Shown one piece after another: positions 25,859-33,773 of a DNA stretch of 64,000 nucleotides. This DNA comes from Arthrobacter sp. zg-Y238 (GTDB lineage Bacteria > Actinomycetota > Actinomycetes > Actinomycetales > Micrococcaceae). How positions within the stretch are numbered: the first letter of the stretch is position 1; every line of letters begins with the position of its first letter. Position numbers and translations under genes: made by a program. The DNA is taken from contig NZ_JANFLU010000001.1 of the NCBI RefSeq assembly GCF_024385525.1, positions 558,001 to 622,000 of the forward strand, in the 5' to 3' direction. The notes beneath the pieces are model-generated. The model ran no database searches. It was not told where the DNA came from and saw nothing but the letters and a program-made list of their open reading frames with translations.

Positions 25859-27570
25859 GACGTGAGTTCTCTCTTCCTTGAGGAAACGAAGTGTGAAGAA
25901 TCTGTCCCGGGGCCGGACCCCGCGGGGAGTGGAGTGCCATCTGCCGGGAGCAGATAGGCACTGCCGAAGACCTTCTGCAGAGTACGGTTCAGGTCCTGAG
26001 CCAGGCATTCGGCGGCAATGACGTGGTCAGGCCGGACGATCGCGACGGAAACCGGACGCGCATGGAACCAGGACTTCAACATTCCCGAAGCGTCTCCGAC
26101 CACACACACGCCCGGGGTTGCATGGGCGGCGGTCCAACGGAGCTGGGTTGCCGGCACCGCATGGACGAGGGTGGCGTCCAAAGCGGTCAGGGCAGCGAGG
26201 GAATCCGCGGAAAGGAAATGCTCCGGGTTGTTGTTCCAGACGAAGATCCGCCATCCGTCACCCGTGACGTCGTCGAGCAGGACATCCTCTCCATCAGCGG
26301 TGCGGACGTGCGGCTGCGGGAACAGCGTGCCCGTGCCCGGCTGCACTCCGTCCTCGATGGGCACCGACTTCGACTCCGGCCACTTTCCCGGGACGACCAC
26401 GCCGCGGGTGTACTTCGGCATGGGTTTGAATCCCTGGCCCGAGACGTAGGACTTGAGTTTTGGCAGGCGGTCGATCACGGCGGCTGCGGTGTCACGTACT
26501 GCAGACGTGACCTTGCTCCGGTTCGTCACGACCTTGGACATTCCTACCGACAGGTCGATCATTGCCTTGACATGGTCGCGGCGTTCCTCCGCATAGGTGT
26601 CGAGCAGCCGGTCATCGGCCAGCCCTCGGACAACTGCCGGCAGCTTCCAGCCAAGGTTCAGGGCGTCACGGATGCAGGAATTCCATCCCTGCCCGGCGAC
26701 CACCGGCATTACATGGGCGGCGTCGCCGGCCAACAGGACCCGCCCGTCCCGGAAACGGTCCGCAAGGCGCGCGTGGTGCTCGTAGACGCGGCGGCGGATG
26801 ACATCCAACTCGGCCGGCTCCGCCACATGGTCCCGGAGCAGTTGATGGAGAAATTCGTCGCTGTTGATTAGGTCGTCGTCCTCGCCGTCCAGCAGCATGA
26901 ACTCCCACCGGCGTATGCCGTGCGGCAGGCTTAGGGTGGCGTATCCCCGGGTGGGGTCCCCGCCGAAGACCGCGTGGGGTGTCCCCAGCGGATCATTGGC
27001 GACGTCGATCACCAAACCGCGTTGGCGCCGGGTCTCGCCGGTGAAGGGAATCCCCAGCTTTTGGCGGGTGAATGAGCGCCCGCCCTCGCAACCCACCAGG
27101 TATTCCGCGCGAATGGAGGAGTCTTTGCCTTGGGAATGCACCGTGACAGTGACTCCGTCGGCGTCCTGAACCACATCGGTGGCCTTGGCTCCGAGGCGGA
27201 CCTCGACGCAGTCATAGCGCTGTGCGCCTTCCAGGAGGATCTGGTCCACCAGCGGCTGCACGAATCCGTTGCGGCGGGGCCAGCCAAACTCGCGGGTGGT
27301 TGGATTGATTCCGGCGATGATCTTGCCCGCACCGTTGACGATGCGGATCTGCTGATCGGGGACAGTGTGCTCAAGCACCTTGTCCACCAGTCCCAGCCCC
27401 TGCATGGCGCGCAGCGACTCGTCGTCGATGCCAACGGCCCGCGGGTAGTCGATGAGCTTGTCCCGTGCCTCGATGAGGATGGTACGGATGCCCCGGCGGC
27501 CCAGCAGATTGGCCAGCGTCAGCCCGGTGGGTCCCGCTCCGATGATCAGGATTTCGGTTTGTTCCGTCAT
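25855..27570 (-). CDS. mhpA: 3-(3-hydroxyphenyl)propionate hydroxylase-like flavoprotein (MhpA family)
   Basis: A 571-residue FAD monooxygenase close to MhpA, which hydroxylates 3-(3-hydroxyphenyl)propionate to the 2,3-diol. The FAD fold is IIGAGPTG, the middle motif is the CEGGRSFTR type, the MhpA-specific stretch PHAVFGGDPTRGYATLSL is present, and the second FAD motif reads LLAGDAAHVMPVVAGQGWNS. Length is slightly above the 554 residues of the Escherichia coli enzyme. It overlaps the aldolase and the binding-protein genes by four bases each. Because a Baeyer-Villiger enzyme is in the same operon, the true substrate may differ from 3HPP. Confidence 0.85.
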   Translation of the reverse strand: MTEQTEILIIGAGPTGLTLANLLGRRGIRTILIEARDKLIDYPRAVGIDDESLRAMQGLGLVDKVLEHTVPDQQIRIVNGAGKIIAGINPTTREFGWPRRNGFVQPLVDQILLEGAQRYDCVEVRLGAKATDVVQDADGVTVTVHSQGKDSSIRAEYLVGCEGGRSFTRQKLGIPFTGETRRQRGLVIDVANDPLGTPHAVFGGDPTRGYATLSLPHGIRRWEFMLLDGEDDDLINSDEFLHQLLRDHVAEPAELDVIRRRVYEHHARLADRFRDGRVLLAGDAAHVMPVVAGQGWNSCIRDALNLGWKLPAVVRGLADDRLLDTYAEERRDHVKAMIDLSVGMSKVVTNRSKVTSAVRDTAAAVIDRLPKLKSYVSGQGFKPMPKYTRGVVVPGKWPESKSVPIEDGVQPGTGTLFPQPHVRTADGEDVLLDDVTGDGWRIFVWNNNPEHFLSADSLAALTALDATLVHAVPATQLRWTAAHATPGVCVVGDASGMLKSWFHARPVSVAIVRPDHVIAAECLAQDLNRTLQKVFGSAYLLPADGTPLPAGSGPGTDSSHFVSSRKRELTS

Positions 27571-28313
27571 GATGCCTCCTTGAGAGCCGCGAGGGAGGCG
27601 CGGGCCTGTTTGCTGATGAACATCAGGTCGATGCCCAGTCCCACATAGTCCAGGCCGGTCTGCAGTATCTGCCCGGCGGCGAAGGCGGGGTCGCTGCAGT
27701 ACAGGCCCACTTTGACTCCGTGGACCCGTGCCCTTTCGGCGAGGTGGGCGACGGCGTCGGCAACCGGGCCGTCGGACCAGTCCGGGCGCCCGGGTAGGCC
27801 GTAGGAGACCGCCAGGTCGGAGGGTCCGATGTAGAGCGAGTCCACACCGTCCACACTGAGTATCCGGTCTGCTGCTTCAACACCGGCAGCGGTTTCAATT
27901 TGCACCACTGTGGATACAGCTTCGTTCCCCGCAGCGCAGTAGTCGGCTCCGGAGTAGAGGGCGGGCCGGCTGGGGCCAAGGCTGCGTCGACCGAGCGGCG
28001 GGTACTTTGTAGCCGATACCAGTGCCTGTGCCTGTTCCGCGGATTCGACCGTGGGAGCGACTATCCCGCGGGCGCCGCTGTCCAGCAGCCGCCCGATGAC
28101 ACCGGAGTCAATGCAGGCGACGCGGGCAAACAGGTATGCATTGCCTCGGGGTATGGACCGCAGCATGTTGCTTGCCTGGTCCAGTCCGATCTCTCCGTGC
28201 TGCAGGTCGAGCATGACGCCGTCGTAACCGGCGTCCAACGCGTTTTCAGCGGCAGCCATTGAGGGTGTGGCAATGTGAAGCAGCACAGGCGCTGCCGACT
28301 GGCCGAGACTCAT
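27567..28313 (-). CDS. HpcH/HpaI family pyruvate aldolase
   Basis: A 248-residue class II (metal-dependent) aldolase. The family wording is GYDGVMLDLQHGEIGLDQ, LFARVACIDSGVIGRLLDSGARGIVAPTVESAEQA, and the active-site glutamate in VVQIETAAGVEAADRI. These enzymes split 4-hydroxy-2-oxo acids into pyruvate and an aldehyde. In the operon it follows the hydratase MhpD, so it takes the place of MhpE, which belongs to a different (DRE-TIM) aldolase family and usually works with the acetaldehyde dehydrogenase MhpF. No MhpF is present here. Confidence 0.88.
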   Translation of the reverse strand: MSLGQSAAPVLLHIATPSMAAAENALDAGYDGVMLDLQHGEIGLDQASNMLRSIPRGNAYLFARVACIDSGVIGRLLDSGARGIVAPTVESAEQAQALVSATKYPPLGRRSLGPSRPALYSGADYCAAGNEAVSTVVQIETAAGVEAADRILSVDGVDSLYIGPSDLAVSYGLPGRPDWSDGPVADAVAHLAERARVHGVKVGLYCSDPAFAAGQILQTGLDYVGLGIDLMFISKQARASLAALKEAS

Positions 28314-28762
28314 TTGGCCTCTCCTGCGGCTATGCGCTGTGCGTGGGCAGCGGCGTTTGCCGCGCCGAAAATCGGAGCGATCTCACGGCGATGGATAAGC
28401 CACCGGCCATCCACTTGGGTGTACTGCTCACGGAACTCTCCCACGCTGGCCGGATGGAGCGGATCGGACTGACTGTCCCGAAAGGTCATGTAGTAGGTGG
28501 TGCCGCACAGGACGCCGTTTTCGAAGGCCAACCGGGTTCCCCCGGAAAAGTGCCGGACGACCCCCGCATCCATCTTTGCCCGGCGTTCGCCCCAGGCCTT
28601 CACGGCCTCCCGGCCGTCCATCGTTCCCAGCGGCCCGGTGGACACCGCGTCCTCCGCGTACAGCGTGTACAAACGGTCGGCATGCCCATGGTCAAGCAGC
28701 CAGTGGTGCTCCGTGACAAGCTGTTCAATTTCAGCGCGTATTTCGCTGGTGACTTCAGGCAT
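28310..28762 (-). CDS. SnoaL-like / NTF2-fold protein
   Basis: A 150-residue protein of the SnoaL-like NTF2-fold group: an N-terminal helix pair ending in HWLLDHGHADRLYTLYAEDAV, then TMDGREAVKAWGERR and a C-terminal strand pair ending in DGRWLIHRREI. The fold serves isomerases, dehydratases and cyclases as well as small subunits of ring-hydroxylating enzymes. No catalytic assignment is possible. The ATG at 28762 overlaps the mhpD stop by eight bases, and its stop overlaps the aldolase start by four. Confidence 0.8.
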   Translation of the reverse strand: MPEVTSEIRAEIEQLVTEHHWLLDHGHADRLYTLYAEDAVSTGPLGTMDGREAVKAWGERRAKMDAGVVRHFSGGTRLAFENGVLCGTTYYMTFRDSQSDPLHPASVGEFREQYTQVDGRWLIHRREIAPIFGAANAAAHAQRIAAGEAK

Positions 28763-29555
28763 GGTGTAGATCCTTGGAATCGAGAGTGGCTGACACGGAA
28801 CCGAATCCGTGCGAGTAAACAGCGGTGTAGGGGACATCGGTCTCCCAATCGACGATCATGCCGATTGATCCGGAGAGTAGGATTTCGCCGGCACGCAGCG
28901 GCTTATTGATCCGAAGCGATGTCTCGGCGAGCCACTGGATGGCGTTGACCGGACCGGCCAGGACATTCCTGCCGATGCCCCGGGTCACTTCCTCGTCGCC
29001 GCGGTACAGGATCATTTCGACCTCGTTGAGGTCGATTTCACCGTAAGGTTTGCGGACCGCCCCGGTCACCACGCCCTCACAGGCCGCGTTGTCCGCGACG
29101 GTATCGAGAATGCTCATTCCGTAGTTGTGGTACCGGCAGTCCACGAGCTCTATCGCGGGCACCACGTAATCGATGGCAGCTTCAACGGCAGCGAGGTCCG
29201 AGGAGAGCAGGTCTTCCTTGAGGACGAAAGCGAGCTCCGCCTCGATCTTCGGTTTGATGAATGCGGATCTCGGACGGACCACGCCTCCCGGGAAAACCAT
29301 GTCCTCGAGAATGATGCCGTAGTCGGGCTGATCCACACCGGCCTTTTTTTGCACCATGGGATTGGTCAGGCCGACTTTGCGGCCAACACGCCGAAGCTTC
29401 TGCTCCTGGACCCGCCGTTGGGTGTTGATCTCGGAGATTGCATAGGCGGCAGCCAGATCGCCACCGGGCAGCTGATGCCGGATGTGGTCAATCGGTGTGA
29501 GGTTCTGCCGGGCCGCATAGAGGTCGTCGGCAATTTTTTGGATAATCGGTGACAT
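28755..29555 (-). CDS. mhpD: 2-keto-4-pentenoate hydratase (MhpD family)
   Basis: A 266-residue hydratase that adds water to 2-hydroxypenta-2,4-dienoate to give 4-hydroxy-2-oxovalerate. Family blocks are GRKVGLTNPMVQKKAGVDQPDYG, the metal-binding EAELAFVL, and PAIELVDCRYHN; the C-terminus has the characteristic AGEILLSGSIG. Length fits MhpD. It lies three bases after the mhpC-like gene and provides the substrate for the HpcH/HpaI aldolase two genes downstream. Confidence 0.92.
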   Translation of the reverse strand: MSPIIQKIADDLYAARQNLTPIDHIRHQLPGGDLAAAYAISEINTQRRVQEQKLRRVGRKVGLTNPMVQKKAGVDQPDYGIILEDMVFPGGVVRPRSAFIKPKIEAELAFVLKEDLLSSDLAAVEAAIDYVVPAIELVDCRYHNYGMSILDTVADNAACEGVVTGAVRKPYGEIDLNEVEMILYRGDEEVTRGIGRNVLAGPVNAIQWLAETSLRINKPLRAGEILLSGSIGMIVDWETDVPYTAVYSHGFGSVSATLDSKDLHHA

Positions 29556-29558
29556 CCG

Positions 29559-30425
29559 TCACCCCTTTCTTGCCAGGAAATCGAGGGCGCATTCGTTGAA
29601 GGCCTCTGGGTCTTCCCACTGGGGCCAGTGGGCTGCGTTGCGGATAACCAGCAGTTCGCCGTCGGGTATTGCCGCTGCGAACCGTTCGCCCGTCTCGATG
29701 CCGCCCGAGGGCTCATGATCCGTCCACACGAGCAGAGTCGGGACGGTCAGGGCCGCGTAATCTTCCTCAGTGACTCGGTTGCGGAAGCGGATCTCCGGCT
29801 GCTGCAGGGCCAGGATGTGATCCATGGAGCGGGCAAAACCCTCCCGGCTGTAGACGGCCTGGCGCATGTGCACTAGCTCGTCAGTGATGAGCTCGGGATC
29901 ATGGATGACTACCTGCAGCCTCGCTTTGACGTTGGTAAAGGTTGGATTCTCGACGGCCTCGCGGCTGACCGAACGCGCCTTACCCATCGCTGAGGTTTTG
30001 ATGATCTGCCCGCCCGGAGCGCTCAGGATCAAGGTCCTGACCCGATCCGCGTGTGACTGGGCAAACTTCAGTGCGATCCATCCGCCGAGCGATTCACCGC
30101 AGAGATGTGCCCGGTCGACATTCAGGGCATCCAGCAGCCCGACCAGGTGTTTTTCATAGTCCGCTATCTCGAGGTCGGCTCCTGCCAGACTGGAGAATCC
30201 GTGGCCGGGGTAGTCGTAGGCGATCACGGTGTGGGTCCGGGCCAGCGCCCGAATGTTCTGTGTGAAGGCCTCGAGGTGACCGCTGGTACCGGCCATCATC
30301 ACGATGGTGTCGCTGCCCTCGCCCACCGACAGGACGCGGGTACGCCAGCCCCCGATCTCGAGATAGAACAGTTGATGGGGGAGGTCCCCGATCTGCTGCC
30401 ACAGCGACTCAAGCTGATGGCTCAT
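29559..30425 (-). CDS. mhpC: Alpha/beta hydrolase, meta-cleavage product hydrolase (MhpC-like)
   Basis: A 288-residue alpha/beta hydrolase, exactly the length of Escherichia coli MhpC. The nucleophile is Ser112 in CGESLGGW, a probable acid lies in LLVWTDHEPSGG, and the catalytic histidine is in NAAHWPQWEDPEAFNE, a C-terminal signature shared with MhpC. It would hydrolyse the carbon-carbon bond of the ring-cleavage product made by MhpB, releasing a dicarboxylic acid and 2-hydroxypentadienoate. It overlaps mhpB by four bases. The side chain accepted may differ from that of the 3HPP pathway. Confidence 0.85.
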   Translation of the reverse strand: MSHQLESLWQQIGDLPHQLFYLEIGGWRTRVLSVGEGSDTIVMMAGTSGHLEAFTQNIRALARTHTVIAYDYPGHGFSSLAGADLEIADYEKHLVGLLDALNVDRAHLCGESLGGWIALKFAQSHADRVRTLILSAPGGQIIKTSAMGKARSVSREAVENPTFTNVKARLQVVIHDPELITDELVHMRQAVYSREGFARSMDHILALQQPEIRFRNRVTEEDYAALTVPTLLVWTDHEPSGGIETGERFAAAIPDGELLVIRNAAHWPQWEDPEAFNECALDFLARKG

Positions 30426-31366
30426 GCAGCGCTGTCCGTGACTGCTGCAACTACACCGAATCCGGCACCCCAGGTTTCAACCGGCCAGTAGCGGTCAACC
30501 TGGAAGCTGTAGCTGCCGGCAGTGGACAGGGCGCTGAAAGCAGCGATCCAGGTGCGCACCTCATGTGCTCCGCTGCCGCCTTCGGCGCCGAACCACTCGT
30601 TGGTCCACGAGTCCACGACAGTCATATCGCCGGCACGGAAGACGTCGAGCACCTTGGTGTCCCACTCGGCATTGAGGGGCTGGGTGGTCGCCTTTCCCTC
30701 AGCAAACTTCCGGATGTTGTTGAGCATCGTGGATTCGCGGACCTCGCGCTGTTCCGGCGTCATTTCCAAGTGGATGAGCCGTTCCTTCACCTCGTCGGAC
30801 GCGCCGTCCCAGACCGGGATGGGAGGGTTGTGAGACAGCCCGCCGGAGGCGAAGATCAGAACCTTCTTGTCGAGTTTCTGCGCGGCCCGGCCCACTGCTT
30901 CGCCAAAGGCACGAACACGGTTCATGGGTGTGAGCGGCAGCCCCACAGAGTTCACGAAAATGGGTACAAACGGATTCTTGAAGTCGTGTCCGTAGACAAA
31001 CTCCAGGGGCTGTAGTACCCCGTGATCCACCTGAAGCCGTTCGGACCGGGCGATGTCGATACCGTCCTCGAGGATGAGTCGGTGCAGCTCCCGCGCGGTA
31101 TCGCTGTCAACGGGCAGCGGGCCGGCAGCGGTGCCCCAGTCTCCGACTCCGTTGGCCTGCGCACCTACGCAGAACGGGGGCATCATCTCGTACATCACGC
31201 CATTGAAGTGATCCGGTCCCAGCGCGATGGTGACGTCCGGCGCGAAATCCTCAACGAAAGCCCGGACGTCGTCAATTGCCGAATTGATTTCAGCAAAAAT
31301 CGTTCCGCCCGGATCTACGTTTCCGAAGGAGGGGGCGTGGGACATTGCGGCCACTGCAAGAGTCAT
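30422..31366 (-). CDS. mhpB: 3-carboxyethylcatechol 2,3-dioxygenase (MhpB family)
   Basis: A 314-residue class III (LigB-type) extradiol dioxygenase that opens a catechol ring beside the hydroxyls. It matches MhpB along its length: SHAPSFG at the N-terminus, LGPDHFNGVMYEMMPPFCVGA, the catalytic histidine in QVDHGVLQPLEF, a second in GGLSHNPPIP, and ending in HEVRTWIAAFSAL. It is the first gene of the 11-gene operon and follows a promoter region with clear inverted repeats. It is unrelated in fold to the VOC dioxygenase at 14.7 kb, so two ring-cleavage solutions sit within 17 kb. Confidence 0.93.
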   Translation of the reverse strand: MTLAVAAMSHAPSFGNVDPGGTIFAEINSAIDDVRAFVEDFAPDVTIALGPDHFNGVMYEMMPPFCVGAQANGVGDWGTAAGPLPVDSDTARELHRLILEDGIDIARSERLQVDHGVLQPLEFVYGHDFKNPFVPIFVNSVGLPLTPMNRVRAFGEAVGRAAQKLDKKVLIFASGGLSHNPPIPVWDGASDEVKERLIHLEMTPEQREVRESTMLNNIRKFAEGKATTQPLNAEWDTKVLDVFRAGDMTVVDSWTNEWFGAEGGSGAHEVRTWIAAFSALSTAGSYSFQVDRYWPVETWGAGFGVVAAVTDSAA

Positions 31367-31439
31367 GGCGTCATTTCCTCTCAGGCCTCTGGGGCCATTT
31401 GATGAGTTTTCGGCGAGTCTCGGTTCTGGACTACGTCGT

Positions 31440-31492
31440 CTAGAATGTTGATTCTAGTGAATTACATCACATCTGGCTAGAGGCAATGTGAT
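31440..31492. promoter_or_regulatory. Operator-like inverted repeats in the mhpB / esterase divergent region
   Basis: Two inverted repeats lie side by side: CTAGAAT-GTTG-ATTCTAG (31440-31457, perfect 7-bp arms) and ATCACAT-N13-ATGTGAT (31466-31472 with 31486-31492, perfect 7-bp arms). Both arms of the second are followed within a few bases by CTAG on the plus strand. The block is A/T-rich and lies 74 bases upstream of the mhpB start, where an activator or repressor of the operon would bind. The regulator is unknown; the TetR protein at 19.6 kb is one candidate. Confidence 0.6.
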
Positions 31493-31591
31493 CTAGACAA
31501 CAGTGGAGCCCCTCCGGCCGATCGTGTGGCCGCTGCGCAAGCCCCAAACGGCGAACCAGGAACCCAGTAACGAACAAGGAGAAGGACATCC

Positions 31592-32587
31592 ATGAACGGA
31601 ACACCGGTACGGCCGCCCTACGACCCGCAGATTTCCGAAATCTTCCGGGCCAAGTACGCCGGCGGCGCCGGCTTCACCATGGAATCGCTGGCAGCGGTCC
31701 GCCAGGCATCAACGTCGTCTCCGTCCGACGTCGCAGGCCTGCTGAAGTCCGCGGGCCTGCCAATCGTGGCGGAGCACCATGAGATCCCCGGATACCAGGG
31801 CGGCCGAATCGGGCTGTCCGTCTTGAGGGGAACACCCACCCCCACCGGTCCGCTGATCTATCACAGCCACGGCGGAGGCATGGTGGCAGGAGACCGTTGG
31901 AGCGGGATAACAGCGTTCCTGGACTGGATTGAGATGTTTGATGCCGCCATCGTCACTGTCGAGTACAGATTGGCCCCTGAGTTTCCCGACCCCTTTCCCC
32001 GCGAAGACGCCTACGCGGGACTGGAATGGACTGTTGCCCAGGCGGAACGGCTCAACCTTCGCAGACAGCCGCTGATTGTCGCCGGACAGAGTGCTGGCGG
32101 CGGCATCACGGCATCCCTGGCCTTAATGGCGAGGGACCGGAGGGGCCCGCGGATTTCGGGACAGCTTCTGCTAAGCCCCATGCTCGATGACCGCGACGCC
32201 ACCGAATCCTTGCGCCAGTTTGACGGCACGGGTGGATGGGACCGGCAGGCGAACCGGTTTGGCTGGAGTGCGCTCCTCGGGCAGGACCACGGGCGGCGGG
32301 CGACGGATCCGTATGCGGCACCAGCACGGACGGGGAACCTCGCCGGCCTGCCGCCGGCTTTTCTCGAGTGCGGCACCGCGGAGGTCTTCCGTGATGAAAC
32401 CGTCGCCTACGCTGCGGATTTGTGGGCTGCCGGTAATGATGCCGAACTGCACATGTGGGCCGGCGGCTTCCACCGCTACGACCAGCTGGCACCGGACAGT
32501 GAGATAACGGCCAGCACCATCAGGACCCGCGCCGCATGGATGGGCCGGCTACTGCGTGAACGGTCTGCTACCCGTGTCCGACTTTGA
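31592..32587 (+). CDS. HSL-type alpha/beta hydrolase (esterase)
   Basis: A 331-residue esterase of the hormone-sensitive-lipase family. The oxyanion motif is HGGG (93-96), the nucleophile Ser167 is in GQSAGGG, the acid is probably the glutamate in CGTAEVFRDETV, and the histidine is in AGGFHRYDQL. The ribosome site AAGGAGAAGG is strong. It is divergent from the mhpB-led operon and shares its promoter region, so it is a good candidate to hydrolyse the ester formed by the Baeyer-Villiger monooxygenase (inference from context and enzyme types). Confidence 0.85.
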   Translation: MNGTPVRPPYDPQISEIFRAKYAGGAGFTMESLAAVRQASTSSPSDVAGLLKSAGLPIVAEHHEIPGYQGGRIGLSVLRGTPTPTGPLIYHSHGGGMVAGDRWSGITAFLDWIEMFDAAIVTVEYRLAPEFPDPFPREDAYAGLEWTVAQAERLNLRRQPLIVAGQSAGGGITASLALMARDRRGPRISGQLLLSPMLDDRDATESLRQFDGTGGWDRQANRFGWSALLGQDHGRRATDPYAAPARTGNLAGLPPAFLECGTAEVFRDETVAYAADLWAAGNDAELHMWAGGFHRYDQLAPDSEITASTIRTRAAWMGRLLRERSATRVRL

Positions 32588-32726
32588 TGTCTGCACCGCG
32601 CGGTGCAGCGTCTGGGCCCTTGTTGCCGCGCGTCATGGAAGCTGGCGCGGTTTCCCCGCCGGCCCTAGGGTGGCTTTGTATCCCGGCCTTCCCGGGCCGA
32701 CGACGAAACCGGTGAAAGCGAGTCCC

Positions 32727-33692
32727 ATGAGCACCCCCACGGTCTATGCCCTGCATGAGAATCCCGAATGGTTCCCGCCCTTTGCCCGCGCCTTTGAGGC
32801 CGAAGGCGTGCATGTGGAGGAATGGCTGCTGACGGACGGCGTCCTGGATCTGGACTCGGTGCCGCCGGAGGGCATTTTCTGGTCCCGGATCAGCGCCTCC
32901 TCGCACACCCGGGACCACGGGTTGTCCAAGGACTACGCCCGGGCGGTGCTGTCCTGGCTGGAAGCGCATGGACGGCGCACGGTCAACGGCCGCCGGGTGC
33001 TGGAACTGGAAATGAGCAAGGTGGACCAGCTGACCGCCCTGCGTGCCGCGGGCATCGACACCCCGCGCACCGTGGCCGCCGTCGGGCGCCACCAGATCCT
33101 AGCCGCGGCTAAGGAATTCCCCGCACCGTTCATCACCAAGCACAACCAGGGCGGCAAGGGCCTCGGGGTGCGGAAGTTCGAATCGCACGGGGAACTGGCG
33201 GACTACGTGGCGTCGGAGGAGTTCGAGGAGCCTGCGGACGGCATCACCCTGATCCAGGAATACATTGTTGCGGCCGAACCCTTCATTACGCGGGCGGAGA
33301 TTGTGGGCGGGGAATTCGTCTATGCCATCAAGGCGGACACGGCCCGCGGGGGCTTCCAGCTCTGCCCCGCCGATGCCTGCGCCATCGACCCGTCCACCGG
33401 CAAGCCGATCATGCCGCCCGGCGCCACCATTGCACCGGACGCGGACACCCAGCTGTTCAGCCTGCGCGAGGACTTCGACCACCCGGTGCTCGGCAAGTAT
33501 TTGGAGTTCGCCCGCCGGAACCGGTTGGAGGTCTGCGGCATAGAGTTCATCGAGGCCGCGGACGGTCGGCTGCTGACCTATGACGTCAACACGAACACCA
33601 ACTACAACGCCGCCGTCGAAGCAGTGGCTCCGCGGTCCGCGCCCCGTGCCCTGGCCCGGTATCTCGCGTCCCTGGTGCCGGCCGCGGAATAG
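32727..33692 (+). CDS. ATP-grasp domain protein (RimK-like ligase)
   Basis: A 321-residue ATP-grasp enzyme. An N-terminal pre-ATP-grasp part (about 1-100) is followed by the nucleotide-binding segment FITKHNQGGKGLGVRKF, an adenine-contact strand ITLIQEYIV, and the metal-binding end GIEFIEAADGRLLTYDVNTNTNYN. It would form an acid-amine or acid-thiol bond through an acyl-phosphate. It resembles RimK-type alpha-L-glutamate ligases, but the substrates are unknown. The ATG at 32727 is chosen because it begins the recognisable domain; the frame is open 57 codons further upstream without similarity. Confidence 0.78.
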   Translation: MSTPTVYALHENPEWFPPFARAFEAEGVHVEEWLLTDGVLDLDSVPPEGIFWSRISASSHTRDHGLSKDYARAVLSWLEAHGRRTVNGRRVLELEMSKVDQLTALRAAGIDTPRTVAAVGRHQILAAAKEFPAPFITKHNQGGKGLGVRKFESHGELADYVASEEFEEPADGITLIQEYIVAAEPFITRAEIVGGEFVYAIKADTARGGFQLCPADACAIDPSTGKPIMPPGATIAPDADTQLFSLREDFDHPVLGKYLEFARRNRLEVCGIEFIEAADGRLLTYDVNTNTNYNAAVEAVAPRSAPRALARYLASLVPAAE

Positions 33693-33773
33693 CGTGGTGC
33701 GGCTCAACTTTTTTATCCACAGGGCTGCGGCCTCGATATAGTCGTGGTATTGCCCAACTTGAAGGAGACCGCC

